Assembly: GCF_000421485.1 (NCBI RefSeq)
Contig: NZ_ATXC01000001.1
Location: 744,001-808,000 of the forward strand
Direction: 5' to 3'
DNA length: 64,000 bases
From: Desulfurobacterium sp. TC5-1
Lineage (GTDB): Bacteria > Aquificota > Aquificia > Desulfurobacteriales > Desulfurobacteriaceae
Below the pieces are notes generated by a model, which saw only the letters and a program-made list of their open reading frames with translations, made no database searches and was not told where the DNA came from. Position 1 is the first letter of the stretch; the number at the start of each line of letters is the position of its first letter. Positions 31,808 to 41,004 of this stretch are shown here, in pieces. The translations under genes and the position numbers were made by a program.

Positions 31808-32496
31808 TGGATAACTTCTCCTAAAACAGCCGTATAAAAACTGTTTTTATAATCCCCGCTTAATATATCGTAGGTATCTTTAGCCTTTTCTTTCTCTCCT
31901 TTTGAAAGATAGTAAATCGTCAGATAGTAAAGCCCTGCAGGATAGGTCCAATCTTTATCACGGGAAAGAGAGGCAAACTTTTGAACGGCTTCACTACTTT
32001 TACCTTTCTCCATCATAAAAATTCCATCTTCCAACTTAGCAGCAGGAGAAATTGTAAAACTTTTTACATCTTCAGCCCTTTTTATGTAATCAATATCACC
32101 TGCCAACTTCCCATATAAAAACGCACCGGCCTTTCCTGAAGGTGCTGAAAAGTATTTATCAGCAACTTCTTTAAAATACTTTTCAGCCTCCTTCTCATTA
32201 CCATCTTCAAGAGCTATCATACCTTTATCAAAAATGGCAGCCGCTTTCATCTCAAGGTTACTCTTATACCACTTATAGCCAAGGTATCCACCACCGACTA
32301 TAAGCAAAACAGCAAGAACGGCAACAAATTTAGCGGCGTGAGCCTGAAAGAAAGCAATAATCTTATAAACATCATCCACCATCATTTCAGCTTCAGGCGT
32401 ATCAACTGGTGCCGGTATGTCAATATGCTTCTCTATTTTTGCCTTTTTCTTCTTCTTATCTCTTCCGTAAGACTTATAAGGTGGCTTTTTCATCAC
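31804..32496 (-). CDS. YfgM-like TPR membrane protein
   Basis: A 230-aa protein: Lys-rich cytoplasmic N-terminus (RDKKKKKAKIEKH), a single membrane helix about residues 55-75 (FVAVLAVLLIVGGGYLGYKWY), and a periplasmic TPR-like helical repeat region (EDGNEKEAEKYFKEVADKY). It resembles YfgM/TPR_21 proteins that work with the Sec machinery and periplasmic chaperones. In many bacteria this gene follows hisS; here it is two genes upstream. Confidence 0.75.
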   Translation of the reverse strand: MMKKPPYKSYGRDKKKKKAKIEKHIDIPAPVDTPEAEMMVDDVYKIIAFFQAHAAKFVAVLAVLLIVGGGYLGYKWYKSNLEMKAAAIFDKGMIALEDGNEKEAEKYFKEVADKYFSAPSGKAGAFLYGKLAGDIDYIKRAEDVKSFTISPAAKLEDGIFMMEKGKSSEAVQKFASLSRDKDWTYPAGLYYLTIYYLSKGEKEKAKDTYDILSGDYKNSFYTAVLGEVIQ

Positions 32497-33142
32497 CCAT
32501 CTTCCTCCTAACTATCTCTTCAGAGGTTGCAAAAGCCCTCTCAACCTCCTGCAACGTAAGTCCTGCACCAAGACCAACTTTTAAAGCAAAAGTCCTATCT
32601 ATTAAATCAGAAGGTGAATGAGCATCGGTGTTTATAACAAACCTGACGCCCACTTCTCTACCAACCCTTACCACATATCCGTTGGTTATATTATGCCCTT
32701 TCCTTGCAGTTATCTCAATAGCTACACCTTTCTTAGCTGCCATTTCAAGCGTTTTCAAATCCACGAGTCCGGGATGGGCAAGAATATCCGCACCACCTTC
32801 AACTGCCGCTAAATTTGTCCCTTCAGCCACCGGTTCAACTACTGTTTCACCATGAACTACAACAACTTTAGCACCTTCATTCCTGCACTTCTCTATAAGT
32901 TCCGGAATTTTAACAGGTGGAACGTGAGTTATCTCAACACCGGGAAGCACAATTACATTCGTATTTTCAGTAAGAATCTCAGCAGTTTTTAATAGATTTT
33001 CAATGATAAACTGATAGTTTGAGTAATCTGCATGATCAGTTATAGCTATCGCTCTGTAACCAATGAACTCCGCACGGCGAACAAGTTCACTTGGAATAAG
33101 CTCACCATCACTAAAAACCGTATGTGTATGAAGGTCTATCAT
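32474..33142 (-). CDS. PHP-domain phosphoesterase
   Basis: A 222-aa PHP protein: MIDLHTHTVFSDG carries the HxH metal pair, ITDHADYSN, PGVEITH and a C-terminal INTDAHSPSD complete the trinuclear site. Stand-alone PHP proteins of this size are usually histidinol-phosphatase-like or other phosphoesterases; substrate is not determined. I chose ATG at 33142 behind AGAGG rather than GTG at 33148. Confidence 0.8.
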   Translation of the reverse strand: MIDLHTHTVFSDGELIPSELVRRAEFIGYRAIAITDHADYSNYQFIIENLLKTAEILTENTNVIVLPGVEITHVPPVKIPELIEKCRNEGAKVVVVHGETVVEPVAEGTNLAAVEGGADILAHPGLVDLKTLEMAAKKGVAIEITARKGHNITNGYVVRVGREVGVRFVINTDAHSPSDLIDRTFALKVGLGAGLTLQEVERAFATSEEIVRRKMGDEKATL

Positions 33143-33150
33143 ATCCACCT

Positions 33151-33690
33151 CTAAGAAAGTTCCTCAACCACTATGTTAACGTTGGTATATATACATATAC
33201 TTCCGGCTATTTTTAGAGATTTCTCAACAATCTCTCTGGCAGAAAGGTCAGTATTCTCATAGAGAGCTGTTGCTGCAGCTTGAGCGTAAGCACCACCAGA
33301 ACCTATTGCCATAACTGGAATATCAGGTTCTATCACATCACCGTTACCTGAAATGAGAAGAATCCTGCTCCTATCGGCAACAAGAAGCATCGCTTCAAGC
33401 CGCCTTAAAACCCTATCTGTCCGCCAGTCTTTTGCAAGTTCAACGGCAGATTTTAAGAGATTTCCACCAAAGGAAATCAATTTAGACTCAAACCTTTCAA
33501 GGAGAGAAAAGGCATCAGCAACAGAACCGGCAAAACCGACAAGTACACTATTGTTATATATTTTCCTAACCTTTCTTGCACCATTTTTAAAAACTGTGTT
33601 TCCAAGTGTAACCTGGCCATCACCAGCCATAGCAACTTTACCATCTCTTATAACGGCACATATGGTGGTACCGTGAAAAGTCTCACTCAT
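33151..33690 (-). CDS. hslV: HslV protease subunit
   Basis: A 179-aa proteasome-like peptidase: [22 protein letters not shown], where processing would expose the catalytic Thr of TTI, and Lys in GARKVRKIY. It pairs with the HslU ATPase, whose gene is not in the window. It overlaps the small membrane gene by 8 nt. Confidence 0.92.
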   Translation of the reverse strand: MSETFHGTTICAVIRDGKVAMAGDGQVTLGNTVFKNGARKVRKIYNNSVLVGFAGSVADAFSLLERFESKLISFGGNLLKSAVELAKDWRTDRVLRRLEAMLLVADRSRILLISGNGDVIEPDIPVMAIGSGGAYAQAAATALYENTDLSAREIVEKSLKIAGSICIYTNVNIVVEELS

Positions 33691-33943
33691 AAATACCTCC
33701 CGGATAGTACCTTCTCCTTATCATACCACCGGCAAGCTGTCCTATCACGGCCGTTGCAATAAGAAGAGGTGCAAACTTTATACTGATCCCAAGAAGAATT
33801 CTACAGGCTATGATAAATGGTATCGGAAGATGAATGTAAAGAAACCACCTTTTTGAAAACTTCTCTGTCGTCTCCCTTAACCACCCGAAAGGTAGATTCA
33901 GAACAAGCGTAAGAACAACGACAAAAAGCAACTTTTCAAACAT
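33683..33943 (-). CDS. Small membrane protein
   Basis: An 86-aa protein with two to three hydrophobic segments ([13 protein letters not shown], about 44-56 [13 protein letters not shown], and 58-72 [15 protein letters not shown]) and a basic C-terminus. AGGAGGGAAAGT precedes the ATG. Family not recognised. It sits between trkH and hslV in the leftward operon. Confidence 0.65.
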   Translation of the reverse strand: MFEKLLFVVVLTLVLNLPFGWLRETTEKFSKRWFLYIHLPIPFIIACRILLGISIKFAPLLIATAVIGQLAGGMIRRRYYPGGIYE

Positions 33944-34017
33944 ACTTTCCCTCCTTTTTCGCTGTGGTCAGGGAAAAATTATTAATATCTCCTAACTATG
34001 TCAATTGCAAGTTATTA

Positions 34018-35475
34018 TCAATCTTTCCAGAAAGAAGGCATGAAGACGGCAAAAAGGGCAAAAATCTCAAGTCTTCCCAGAATCATTTCTATAGAAAGGA
34101 TAAGCTTCTGCCAGTCTGCAAAAAAGTGATAGTTACCGGCAGGACCGGTTTTCAAAAGACCCGGACCGGAACAGCTGGCACAGGCAATAGAAGAGGAGAA
34201 GGCCGTTACAAGATCCGTGCCGGTAAGACAGAGGAGTATCCCCACAATAACCGTGACAAAGGTAAAAGCCGCACCAAAAGCCCATATTGCATTAAGCGCG
34301 GAAAAATCAAGCGTTTTACCGTCCAGCTTTATCCTGTAAACAAGTCTCGGATGTGCCGTTTTTTTAAGCTCTCCATAGATAGACTTGCCTAAAGCTACAA
34401 GCCTGAACTGCTTTAAACCACCTGCCGTTGAACCGGAAACACCTCCCAAAAACTCAAGGATGATAAGCACCGCTAAAACGAATGTCGGCCAGTGAGTATA
34501 GTCTGTTGAAGAAAAACCTGTCGTTGAAGCAGAATTAATCACCTGAAATATACTGTACCTTAAAGCCTGAAATGGATTGTAAAATCCATCGACTGTAAGA
34601 ACAAGAGTACATAAAACTATCGCCACACCAAGAATTGTAAAGTAAAGTTTGTTTTCTTCTGATTTAAAGAAAACTCTCCAGTTTTTTGTCCTGTAAAAGT
34701 GATACCAGTTGAGGAAGTTAACTGAGCCAAACACCATAAAAAGTGCAACAACCATCTCTATAAAAACGTTGTGGTAACTTCCTATACTGCTGTTCTTAAC
34801 TGAAAAGCCACCTGTTGCTATGGTACAAAAGGCGTGGTTAACAGCGTCAAAAAGCGGCATTCCTCCTAAAAGGAGGAGCAAAATCTCAGCAATTATCAAA
34901 CCGTTATAGATGACAAAGATTATCCTTGCAACTTCTTTAACCTTCGGTTTCAGCTTTTCTTCTACCGCCTTTGAAGCTTCAAATTTCATCATCTGCATGC
35001 CACCTGATCCAAGGGCAGGCAGAAGGGCAATGGCAAAAACGACGAATCCTAAACCACCGACCCAGTTTGTCGTTGAACGCCATAGAAGGAGACTCTTTGG
35101 CATTGCCTCCACATTTGTCAGTATCGAAGCACCTGTGGTCGTGAAACCTGAAGCAGATTCAAAGTAAGCCTCTATAAAGTCAGGAATGGCACCATTTATC
35201 CAGTAAGCCATTGCCGAAATTGCCGGAAACACAAGCCATATAAGAGAAATAGAAAGAATGGCCTCTTTTAAAGTCAAATCATCCCTTATCTCTATCTGAT
35301 AAGCAAGCAGATAAATTGAACCTACAAGAAGAAATGGATAAATAAAATCCATAACCTGACCGTCACCAACAACGAGAGAATAAGTGGCAGGGATAAGAAG
35401 CGACAAAGACATGTAAAAGAGGATTGAGACGACAACTTTAAACACTACCGTTAAATCAATACCCCTAACTTTCAT
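34018..35475 (-). CDS. trkH: Potassium uptake channel subunit TrkH
   Basis: A 485-aa membrane protein of the Trk/Ktr family with four pore-loop repeats; SASGFTTTGAS, CTIATGGFSV, SASTTGFS and the last loop SCSGPGLLKTGPAG are the selectivity-filter segments. It imports K+ together with TrkA. It begins 4 nt after the trkA stop. Confidence 0.93.
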   Translation of the reverse strand: MKVRGIDLTVVFKVVVSILFYMSLSLLIPATYSLVVGDGQVMDFIYPFLLVGSIYLLAYQIEIRDDLTLKEAILSISLIWLVFPAISAMAYWINGAIPDFIEAYFESASGFTTTGASILTNVEAMPKSLLLWRSTTNWVGGLGFVVFAIALLPALGSGGMQMMKFEASKAVEEKLKPKVKEVARIIFVIYNGLIIAEILLLLLGGMPLFDAVNHAFCTIATGGFSVKNSSIGSYHNVFIEMVVALFMVFGSVNFLNWYHFYRTKNWRVFFKSEENKLYFTILGVAIVLCTLVLTVDGFYNPFQALRYSIFQVINSASTTGFSSTDYTHWPTFVLAVLIILEFLGGVSGSTAGGLKQFRLVALGKSIYGELKKTAHPRLVYRIKLDGKTLDFSALNAIWAFGAAFTFVTVIVGILLCLTGTDLVTAFSSSIACASCSGPGLLKTGPAGNYHFFADWQKLILSIEMILGRLEIFALFAVFMPSFWKD

Positions 35476-35479
35476 ACCA

Positions 35480-36772
35480 CTACCTCTGCCTTATGCATAT
35501 AAGTATATCGCCTTTCTTTACAACCGTATCGCCACCGACTACCTGAATATCGTTGTCTCTTTTAAGTGCAAGAACTAAAGGACACTCCTTGCACTTTATT
35601 TCTGATATCTGCTTGCCGTCCCACTCACTGCCAACCTGGATTTCAAGAATTTCAATGTTTTCTCTAAGCTCAAAAACATCAAGAAGGCTTTTACTACTAA
35701 GGGTTGTGTACACGCGGCTTGCAAGCAACTTTCTCGGAACTATCGGCGTATCAATACCAATAGATTCTATGATGTTCTCATACTCAGAATGGGCTATAAG
35801 TGCTGCCGCTCTTTTAGCACCTAATTTTTTAGCAAGGATGCAGGAAAGAACGTTATTTTCCTCATCTTCTGTTATCGCAATGACCAAACCTGCTTTGTCT
35901 ATCCCTTCAGACTTTAAAAGCTCAACATCTGTAACTTCTCCGTGCAGAACATCAATATTTGGAAATTCCCCGGCTATCTCCTCACACTTCTGCAGGTCAG
36001 GTTCAACAAGCTTTATCTTTAACCCCTCAAAATCCGCTATTCTTTTGAGAAGTTCAACGGTAAACTTTGAATGACCAAGAATAAACGCAAGTCTAACTGG
36101 CTCAGCATTTTTAAGGAGATGTTCCTGAAACACTTTTACATCTTCTTCTTTTATTACAAAGAAGAGAGAATCATCAGGATAAACTATCGTATCCCCATCC
36201 GGAACTACAACCTTCCCGTCTCTTTCAAGAGCCGCAATTGTAAAAGGAATCAGCTTCCTTAAAGCCTGAAGTTCTTTTATCTCTTTCCCCGCAAAAATAT
36301 CCTCAGAAGAGACCATGTAGTTGAGAAGAATTAACTTTCCTTTTTCGAAACGAACAACTGAACGGGCAAAGGGGAATCTAATAGTGTCAATGATTTTTGT
36401 AATAACTTCTGTTAAAATGTTAACAGGTTCAACACCAAGAAGTTCTTTAATCGGTGGCGCAGCAAAGGCATTCTTACTCACCCTTATGATTATTTTATCC
36501 TTCTTGAAGAAAGACTTCAAAATCGCGGCTATTGCTATGTTTCTCTCATCACTATCTGTCACAACGATAAAAAGCTCAAAATCCTTAACCTTATCAAGAC
36601 ACTTCACTTCTGTCGCATCGCAGTCAATACCCATTATGTCGAGGGTAGAAGTTAAATCCTCTATCTTGGCACTGTTCTTATCTATAACGGCAATTTCATA
36701 GCCGGAAACTGAGAGCTTTTTGGCAAGGGAACTACCCACAACACCGGCACCTATGATACAAACTTTTTTCAT
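35480..36772 (-). CDS. trkA: Trk potassium uptake regulator TrkA
   Basis: A 430-aa protein with two RCK (Rossmann) halves: VCIIGAGVVGSSLAKKL at the start and LAFILGHSKFTVELLKRI about residue 228, each followed by a TrkA_C-like segment. The second loop lacks the full GxGxxG, suggesting only the N-half binds NAD(H)/ATP strongly. It gates TrkH. First gene of the long leftward run to dxr. Confidence 0.93.
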   Translation of the reverse strand: MKKVCIIGAGVVGSSLAKKLSVSGYEIAVIDKNSAKIEDLTSTLDIMGIDCDATEVKCLDKVKDFELFIVVTDSDERNIAIAAILKSFFKKDKIIIRVSKNAFAAPPIKELLGVEPVNILTEVITKIIDTIRFPFARSVVRFEKGKLILLNYMVSSEDIFAGKEIKELQALRKLIPFTIAALERDGKVVVPDGDTIVYPDDSLFFVIKEEDVKVFQEHLLKNAEPVRLAFILGHSKFTVELLKRIADFEGLKIKLVEPDLQKCEEIAGEFPNIDVLHGEVTDVELLKSEGIDKAGLVIAITEDEENNVLSCILAKKLGAKRAAALIAHSEYENIIESIGIDTPIVPRKLLASRVYTTLSSKSLLDVFELRENIEILEIQVGSEWDGKQISEIKCKECPLVLALKRDNDIQVVGGDTVVKKGDILICIRQR

Positions 36773-36773
36773 C

Positions 36774-36810
36774 TTTCACCTCAAACAAAACTCTTATATA
36801 ATTGCCTATT
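36774..36810 (+). promoter_or_regulatory. Promoter giving a probably leaderless murJ mRNA
   Basis: TATAAT at 36797-36802 lies only 8 nt before the chosen murJ ATG (36811), and no Shine-Dalgarno is visible. A weak -35 candidate, TTTCAC (36774-36779), is 17 nt upstream. Transcription would begin at or next to the start codon. Confidence 0.4.
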
Positions 36811-38328
36811 ATGCCAAAAAACAAAAGCATAGGAAAATCGTTTCTAATTGTAGCATTATCCATCCTTTCAAGCAGGGTTTTTGGACTGCTGAGAGACGTC
36901 GTCATAGCATCGACTTTTGGTGCAGGAAGAACAACCGACGTGTTCTTTGTAGCTTTCAGAATCCCCAACATGTTAAGAAGAGTATTTGCAGAGGGTGCCT
37001 TTAGCTCAGCTTTCACACCGGCATTTGCCAAAAAACTTCAGATAAGTAAGGAAGAGGCCGTAAAATTTGCATCAAGATTTTTTTTCATCCTGTCCATCTC
37101 ACTACTGACGGTTGTAATCATAGGTGAAATCTTCACCCCACTAATAATAAAAGTTATAGCTCCAGGCTTCTCGGGAGATATTGAAAAACTTGCTATATCC
37201 CTTACAAGAGAAATGTTTCCATACATACTTTTAGTAAGCCTCGTGGCTTTTTTCGGTGGAATACTAAATGGATATGAGCACTTCTTCGCCCCGGCATTTT
37301 CAACAGTTCTCTTCAACATATCGCTTATACTGTGTGCCATATTTTTTAAGAACCAACTTAACATCCATGCTTTAGCCTTAGGCGTTGTTATAGGTGGCTT
37401 TCTTCAAGTGCTTCTCCAGCTATACTTCCTCAGAAGAGAAGCATTTATTCCAAGACCTATTCCGGGAATAGACGAAGATGTCAAAAAAGCTTTAAAGAAC
37501 ATCATCCCGGGGATATTCGGCTTTGGTGTGAGACAACTTTCCATGTTGGCAGACACAATTATCGCTTCATTTTTAGCAGCCGGTGCCATATCATACCTCT
37601 ACTACGCAAACAGGTTTGTTCAACTTCCCCTTGGAATATTTGCAATAGGTCTATCCCAGGTACTCCTTCCAAAACTTGCGAAAACGTTTAAAGACGAAGA
37701 CGCCTTCAGATACAACCTGACAACAGGATTAACGCTATGCGCAATGATAATAATACCTTCTACTATTGGACTTCTCTTTTTTGGTAAACCATTAATTGAC
37801 ATCGTGTTTCACCACGGAAAATTTACAACAGCAGATCTAAACGCAACATACTACGTCTTATGCGGATATGGAATAGGGCTCCTTTTTTATTCTTTTGAAA
37901 AGATCCTGGTCAACGCTTTTTACTCTCTTGACAATTACAGCTATCCTGTCAAAGTTGGCGCCGCTACGCTCGTTTTCAACATAGTCGCCAACATCATTCT
38001 CTGTTTTGGACTAAAGTTAGGTGCTGCAGGGTTAGCGCTCGGTACGGCAATGACCTCTCTTTTAAATGTTCTGTTTCTTGTCCGAAAACTCGAAAAAAAC
38101 GTCTCTTTCATAGAAAACTGGATTAAAGAAAACTTAAGGTATTTACTCCTATCCCTTCCCATAATTCCAGTTGCAATTTATGGAACAAAAACATACTTTC
38201 AGTTTGCATCACCGCTACTCAAAATAGCAACAATATCTGCAACCATCGTAGTTGCAGTGATTATCTATTTTGCAACGCTGCTTTTGGCAGGCGATAGGAT
38301 AGCGATGAAACTTTTAAGGAGGCAGTAA
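36811..38328 (+). CDS. murJ: Lipid II flippase MurJ
   Basis: A 505-aa MATE/MVF-type membrane protein with about 14 predicted helices: N-terminal SSRVFGLLRDVVIASTFGAG and RIPNMLRRVFAEGAFSSAFTP are MurJ hallmarks. It flips lipid II for peptidoglycan synthesis. I use ATG 36811; TTG at 36802 would add three residues. It is followed directly by lgt. Confidence 0.92.
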   Translation: MPKNKSIGKSFLIVALSILSSRVFGLLRDVVIASTFGAGRTTDVFFVAFRIPNMLRRVFAEGAFSSAFTPAFAKKLQISKEEAVKFASRFFFILSISLLTVVIIGEIFTPLIIKVIAPGFSGDIEKLAISLTREMFPYILLVSLVAFFGGILNGYEHFFAPAFSTVLFNISLILCAIFFKNQLNIHALALGVVIGGFLQVLLQLYFLRREAFIPRPIPGIDEDVKKALKNIIPGIFGFGVRQLSMLADTIIASFLAAGAISYLYYANRFVQLPLGIFAIGLSQVLLPKLAKTFKDEDAFRYNLTTGLTLCAMIIIPSTIGLLFFGKPLIDIVFHHGKFTTADLNATYYVLCGYGIGLLFYSFEKILVNAFYSLDNYSYPVKVGAATLVFNIVANIILCFGLKLGAAGLALGTAMTSLLNVLFLVRKLEKNVSFIENWIKENLRYLLLSLPIIPVAIYGTKTYFQFASPLLKIATISATIVVAVIIYFATLLLAGDRIAMKLLRRQ

Positions 38329-39087
38329 ATGCATCCAATCCTTTTTAAGATAGGACCCTTCACCATTTATACATTTGGTGTAATGGTAGCAATCGGCATC
38401 ATCTGTGGATACTTCATTCTAATAAAACTTGGAGAACGGGAAGGAATAAACAAGGATGACCTTTCCGATCTTATGATCTGGACGGTCATTTCCGGCTTCA
38501 TCGGCGCAAGAATTTTCTTTTTTCTATACAATCCCCAATATCTCCATCCTGTATGGCGGATATTCTACTTCTGGGAAGGAGGACTCGTCTGGTACGGTGG
38601 CTTCCTCTTCGGTTTTATAACAGCGCTATATCTGGCCAAGAAAAAGAACATTCCCATATGGAAGACGGCCGATATTGCAGTAATAGCAGGTGAAGTGGGA
38701 CTTGGGTTTGGAAGGATAGGCTGTACTATGGCAGGATGCTGCTACGGTAAAGTATGCCATTCCCGGTTCGCCCTCGTATTCAGAGATCCTCACTCTGCCG
38801 CTCCTCTCAATGTTCCTTTGTATCCAACGGAACCTGTCTCTTCAGCAGCAAACTTTCTTATAGCAGCTGTACTTTACTTCCTCTACAGAAAGAGAAAATC
38901 ACCCGGAGAAATATTTGGATTTTATTTCATTTTTTACGGTATTTTTAGATTTCTAATAGAGTTCTGGAGAGCCACACCAAAAGAGTTCTTTGGAACATTA
39001 AGCAATAACCAGATAATGAGCATTTTTATGGTAATTCTTGGAACGGGTCTGATAATATATAGAAGGAAAGCCTGTAAAAAAGTATAA
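38329..39087 (+). CDS. lgt: Prolipoprotein diacylglyceryl transferase Lgt
   Basis: A 252-aa, seven-helix enzyme: N-terminal FTIYTFGVMVAIGI, then GFIGARIFF and WEGGLVWYGGF. The signature loop reads GLGFGRIGCTMAGCCYG, a Cys-rich variant of the usual GRxGNxxN. It transfers diacylglycerol to lipobox Cys; several lipoproteins in this window are clients. The start directly follows the murJ stop (GGAGGCAGTAA). Confidence 0.92.
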   Translation: MHPILFKIGPFTIYTFGVMVAIGIICGYFILIKLGEREGINKDDLSDLMIWTVISGFIGARIFFFLYNPQYLHPVWRIFYFWEGGLVWYGGFLFGFITALYLAKKKNIPIWKTADIAVIAGEVGLGFGRIGCTMAGCCYGKVCHSRFALVFRDPHSAAPLNVPLYPTEPVSSAANFLIAAVLYFLYRKRKSPGEIFGFYFIFYGIFRFLIEFWRATPKEFFGTLSNNQIMSIFMVILGTGLIIYRRKACKKV

Positions 39088-39126
39088 TTGATTTCTCAAG
39101 GAAAATTTCAAAGCTGGAGGAGAAAG

Positions 39127-40044
39127 ATGGCTCAACGCTACGCCTACTTTGAGGGGAAATTCGTTCCAATAGAGGAAGCAAACATAAACATTCAAACCAA
39201 CTCTTTTCATTACGGAACAGCCGTCTTTGAAGGCATTAGAGCATACTGGAACGAAGAGAAGCAACAGCTTTTCGGCCTATTTTTCAAAGAACACTACGAA
39301 AGAATGCTTGCAAACTGTAAAATCCTGAACTTCCAGGTAGATAAAACTGTTGATGAACTCGTTGAAATAACTGTAGAGCTTTTAAGAAAATGCGAACATA
39401 GAGAAAACGTTTACATAAGACCTATCGTTTATTTTCCAAACCTTCAGATTTCTCCAAAACTTATAGGATACGATACAGAACTTGCAATATACACCGTTCC
39501 TCTTGGTGACTATCTTGATACAAAAAAAGGATTAAAGGTAATTACCTCTTCTTTCCACAGAATAAACGATTCCATGATTCCTGCAAGGTGCAAAGTTGCC
39601 GGTGCCTACGTTAACAGCGCATTTGCAAAAACAGAAGCCATAAGGGCAGGCGCAGATGAAGCCATAATGCTTAATCCAGATGGAACGGTAGCAGAGGGGA
39701 GTGCCGAAAATCTCTTTATCATAAGAAACGGCGTTGCAATAACTACACCGTCATACAGTAACATTCTTGAAGGTATAACGAGAAACGCCATAATAAAACT
39801 TCTGAAAGAAGAGCTTAACGTTCCCGTCGAAGTCAGACCAATGTTAAGAAGCGAACTTTACATAGCCGATGAAGCGTTCTTCACGGGAACAGGAGCACAG
39901 GTTGCACCAATTGCCGAAATAGACGGAAGAGTCATAGGAAATGGAGAAATCGGCGAAATAACATCAAAACTTCAGGACCTCTACTTTAACATTGTTAAAG
40001 GAAACATTAGCAAGTACAGCGACTGGCTTATTCCAATATACTAA
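39127..40044 (+). CDS. ilvE: Branched-chain amino acid aminotransferase
   Basis: A 305-aa fold-type IV PLP enzyme: SFHYGTAVFEGIRAYW, the PLP Lys in CKVAGAYVNSAFAKTEA and the EGSAENLFI loop. It does the last step in Leu, Ile and Val synthesis. ATG at 39127 is preceded by GCTGGAGGAGAAAG; an upstream start at 39088 is not supported. A strong terminator follows. Confidence 0.9.
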   Translation: MAQRYAYFEGKFVPIEEANINIQTNSFHYGTAVFEGIRAYWNEEKQQLFGLFFKEHYERMLANCKILNFQVDKTVDELVEITVELLRKCEHRENVYIRPIVYFPNLQISPKLIGYDTELAIYTVPLGDYLDTKKGLKVITSSFHRINDSMIPARCKVAGAYVNSAFAKTEAIRAGADEAIMLNPDGTVAEGSAENLFIIRNGVAITTPSYSNILEGITRNAIIKLLKEELNVPVEVRPMLRSELYIADEAFFTGTGAQVAPIAEIDGRVIGNGEIGEITSKLQDLYFNIVKGNISKYSDWLIPIY

Positions 40045-40051
40045 CTAACAT

Positions 40052-40075
40052 GAAACGGGGGATTTCCCCCGTTTC
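40052..40075 (+). terminator. Rho-independent terminator after ilvE
   Basis: GAAACGGGGG-ATTT-CCCCCGTTTC is a perfect 10-bp stem followed by AATCTTTT, 8 nt past the ilvE stop. Confidence 0.85.
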
Positions 40076-40097
40076 AATCTTTTCACACTTATTCACA

Positions 40098-40126
40098 TTG
40101 AAATTGCCCTGCATCTGCCTTAAAAT
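40098..40126 (+). promoter_or_regulatory. Sigma70 promoter of the NAD synthetase operon
   Basis: TTGAAA (40098-40103), 17-nt spacer, TAAAAT (40121-40126). The first ATG (40162) is 36 nt downstream with CAGGTGGTGATT upstream. Confidence 0.65.
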
Positions 40127-40161
40127 AGTCCTGTAATTCAATTAATAATCAGGTGGTGATT

Positions 40162-41004
40162 ATGAAAGTTGCCGTTGTTCAGATAAATACCGTTCTTGGA
40201 AACCTGGAAAAGAACATAGAGAAAATCTGCCAATTCACCGAAAAATGCATAGAAAAAGGTGTAAGCATCTGCCTTTTTCCGGAACTTTCCATAACGGGCT
40301 ACTACCTTCAGGACATAACATCTGAAATAGCTATAAAGCCGGATGATGAAAGATTATCACCACTAAAAAAGCTAAGCAAGCACATCGGTATAATAGTCGG
40401 CGGCATTGAAGAATCTGAAGAACACATTCTCTACAACTCCGCATTTTTCATAGAAGATGAAAAGGTAAAGCACATACACCGTAAAGTTTACCTTCCAACC
40501 TACGGAATGTTTGACGAAGCACGTTTTGTCGGTGCAGGTAAAACGTTTAGAACTTTCACTGCGTGTGGTTTCAAATCAACAATCCTCATATGTGAAGACT
40601 GCTGGCACTTTTCTTCAATTTACCTTCCGTTTTTAGAAGGAACAAAACTTATATTTGTCCAGTCTGCAAGTCCTGGAAGAGGTTACAGAGAAAACCGTAT
40701 GTTTGGAAACGCAAGAGTCTGGAAGAACATGGGTGAATTCTACTCCCGCCTCACCGCTTCCTACTTTATATATGCAAACAGAGTTGGTGTAGAGGACGGC
40801 TTCATTTTTTCCGGCAACTCTTTTATATGTGACCCCTACGGAAACATCGTAAACGAAGGTTCACCATTTGAAGAAGAAATCATTATCGCAGACATTGAAC
40901 CATCTCTTATACGCTCTGCAAGAATAAGTCTTCCTCTCCTTAGAGACGAAAAACCATGGATTATTGAAAAAGAACTAAAAGCCTTTCTGGAAGGAAAAAA
41001 ATGA
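40162..41004 (+). CDS. Carbon-nitrogen hydrolase, glutaminase partner of NadE
   Basis: A 280-aa nitrilase-superfamily protein with the Glu-Lys-Cys triad: Glu in LFPELSITGYYLQD, Lys in HRKVYLPTYGMFDEAR and Cys in ILICEDCWHFS. Larger bacterial glutamine-dependent NAD synthetases carry such a domain fused in front of the synthetase. Here it is a separate gene overlapping nadE by 4 nt. It probably supplies ammonia from glutamine to NadE. An independent amidase is the alternative. Confidence 0.8.
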   Translation: MKVAVVQINTVLGNLEKNIEKICQFTEKCIEKGVSICLFPELSITGYYLQDITSEIAIKPDDERLSPLKKLSKHIGIIVGGIEESEEHILYNSAFFIEDEKVKHIHRKVYLPTYGMFDEARFVGAGKTFRTFTACGFKSTILICEDCWHFSSIYLPFLEGTKLIFVQSASPGRGYRENRMFGNARVWKNMGEFYSRLTASYFIYANRVGVEDGFIFSGNSFICDPYGNIVNEGSPFEEEIIIADIEPSLIRSARISLPLLRDEKPWIIEKELKAFLEGKK

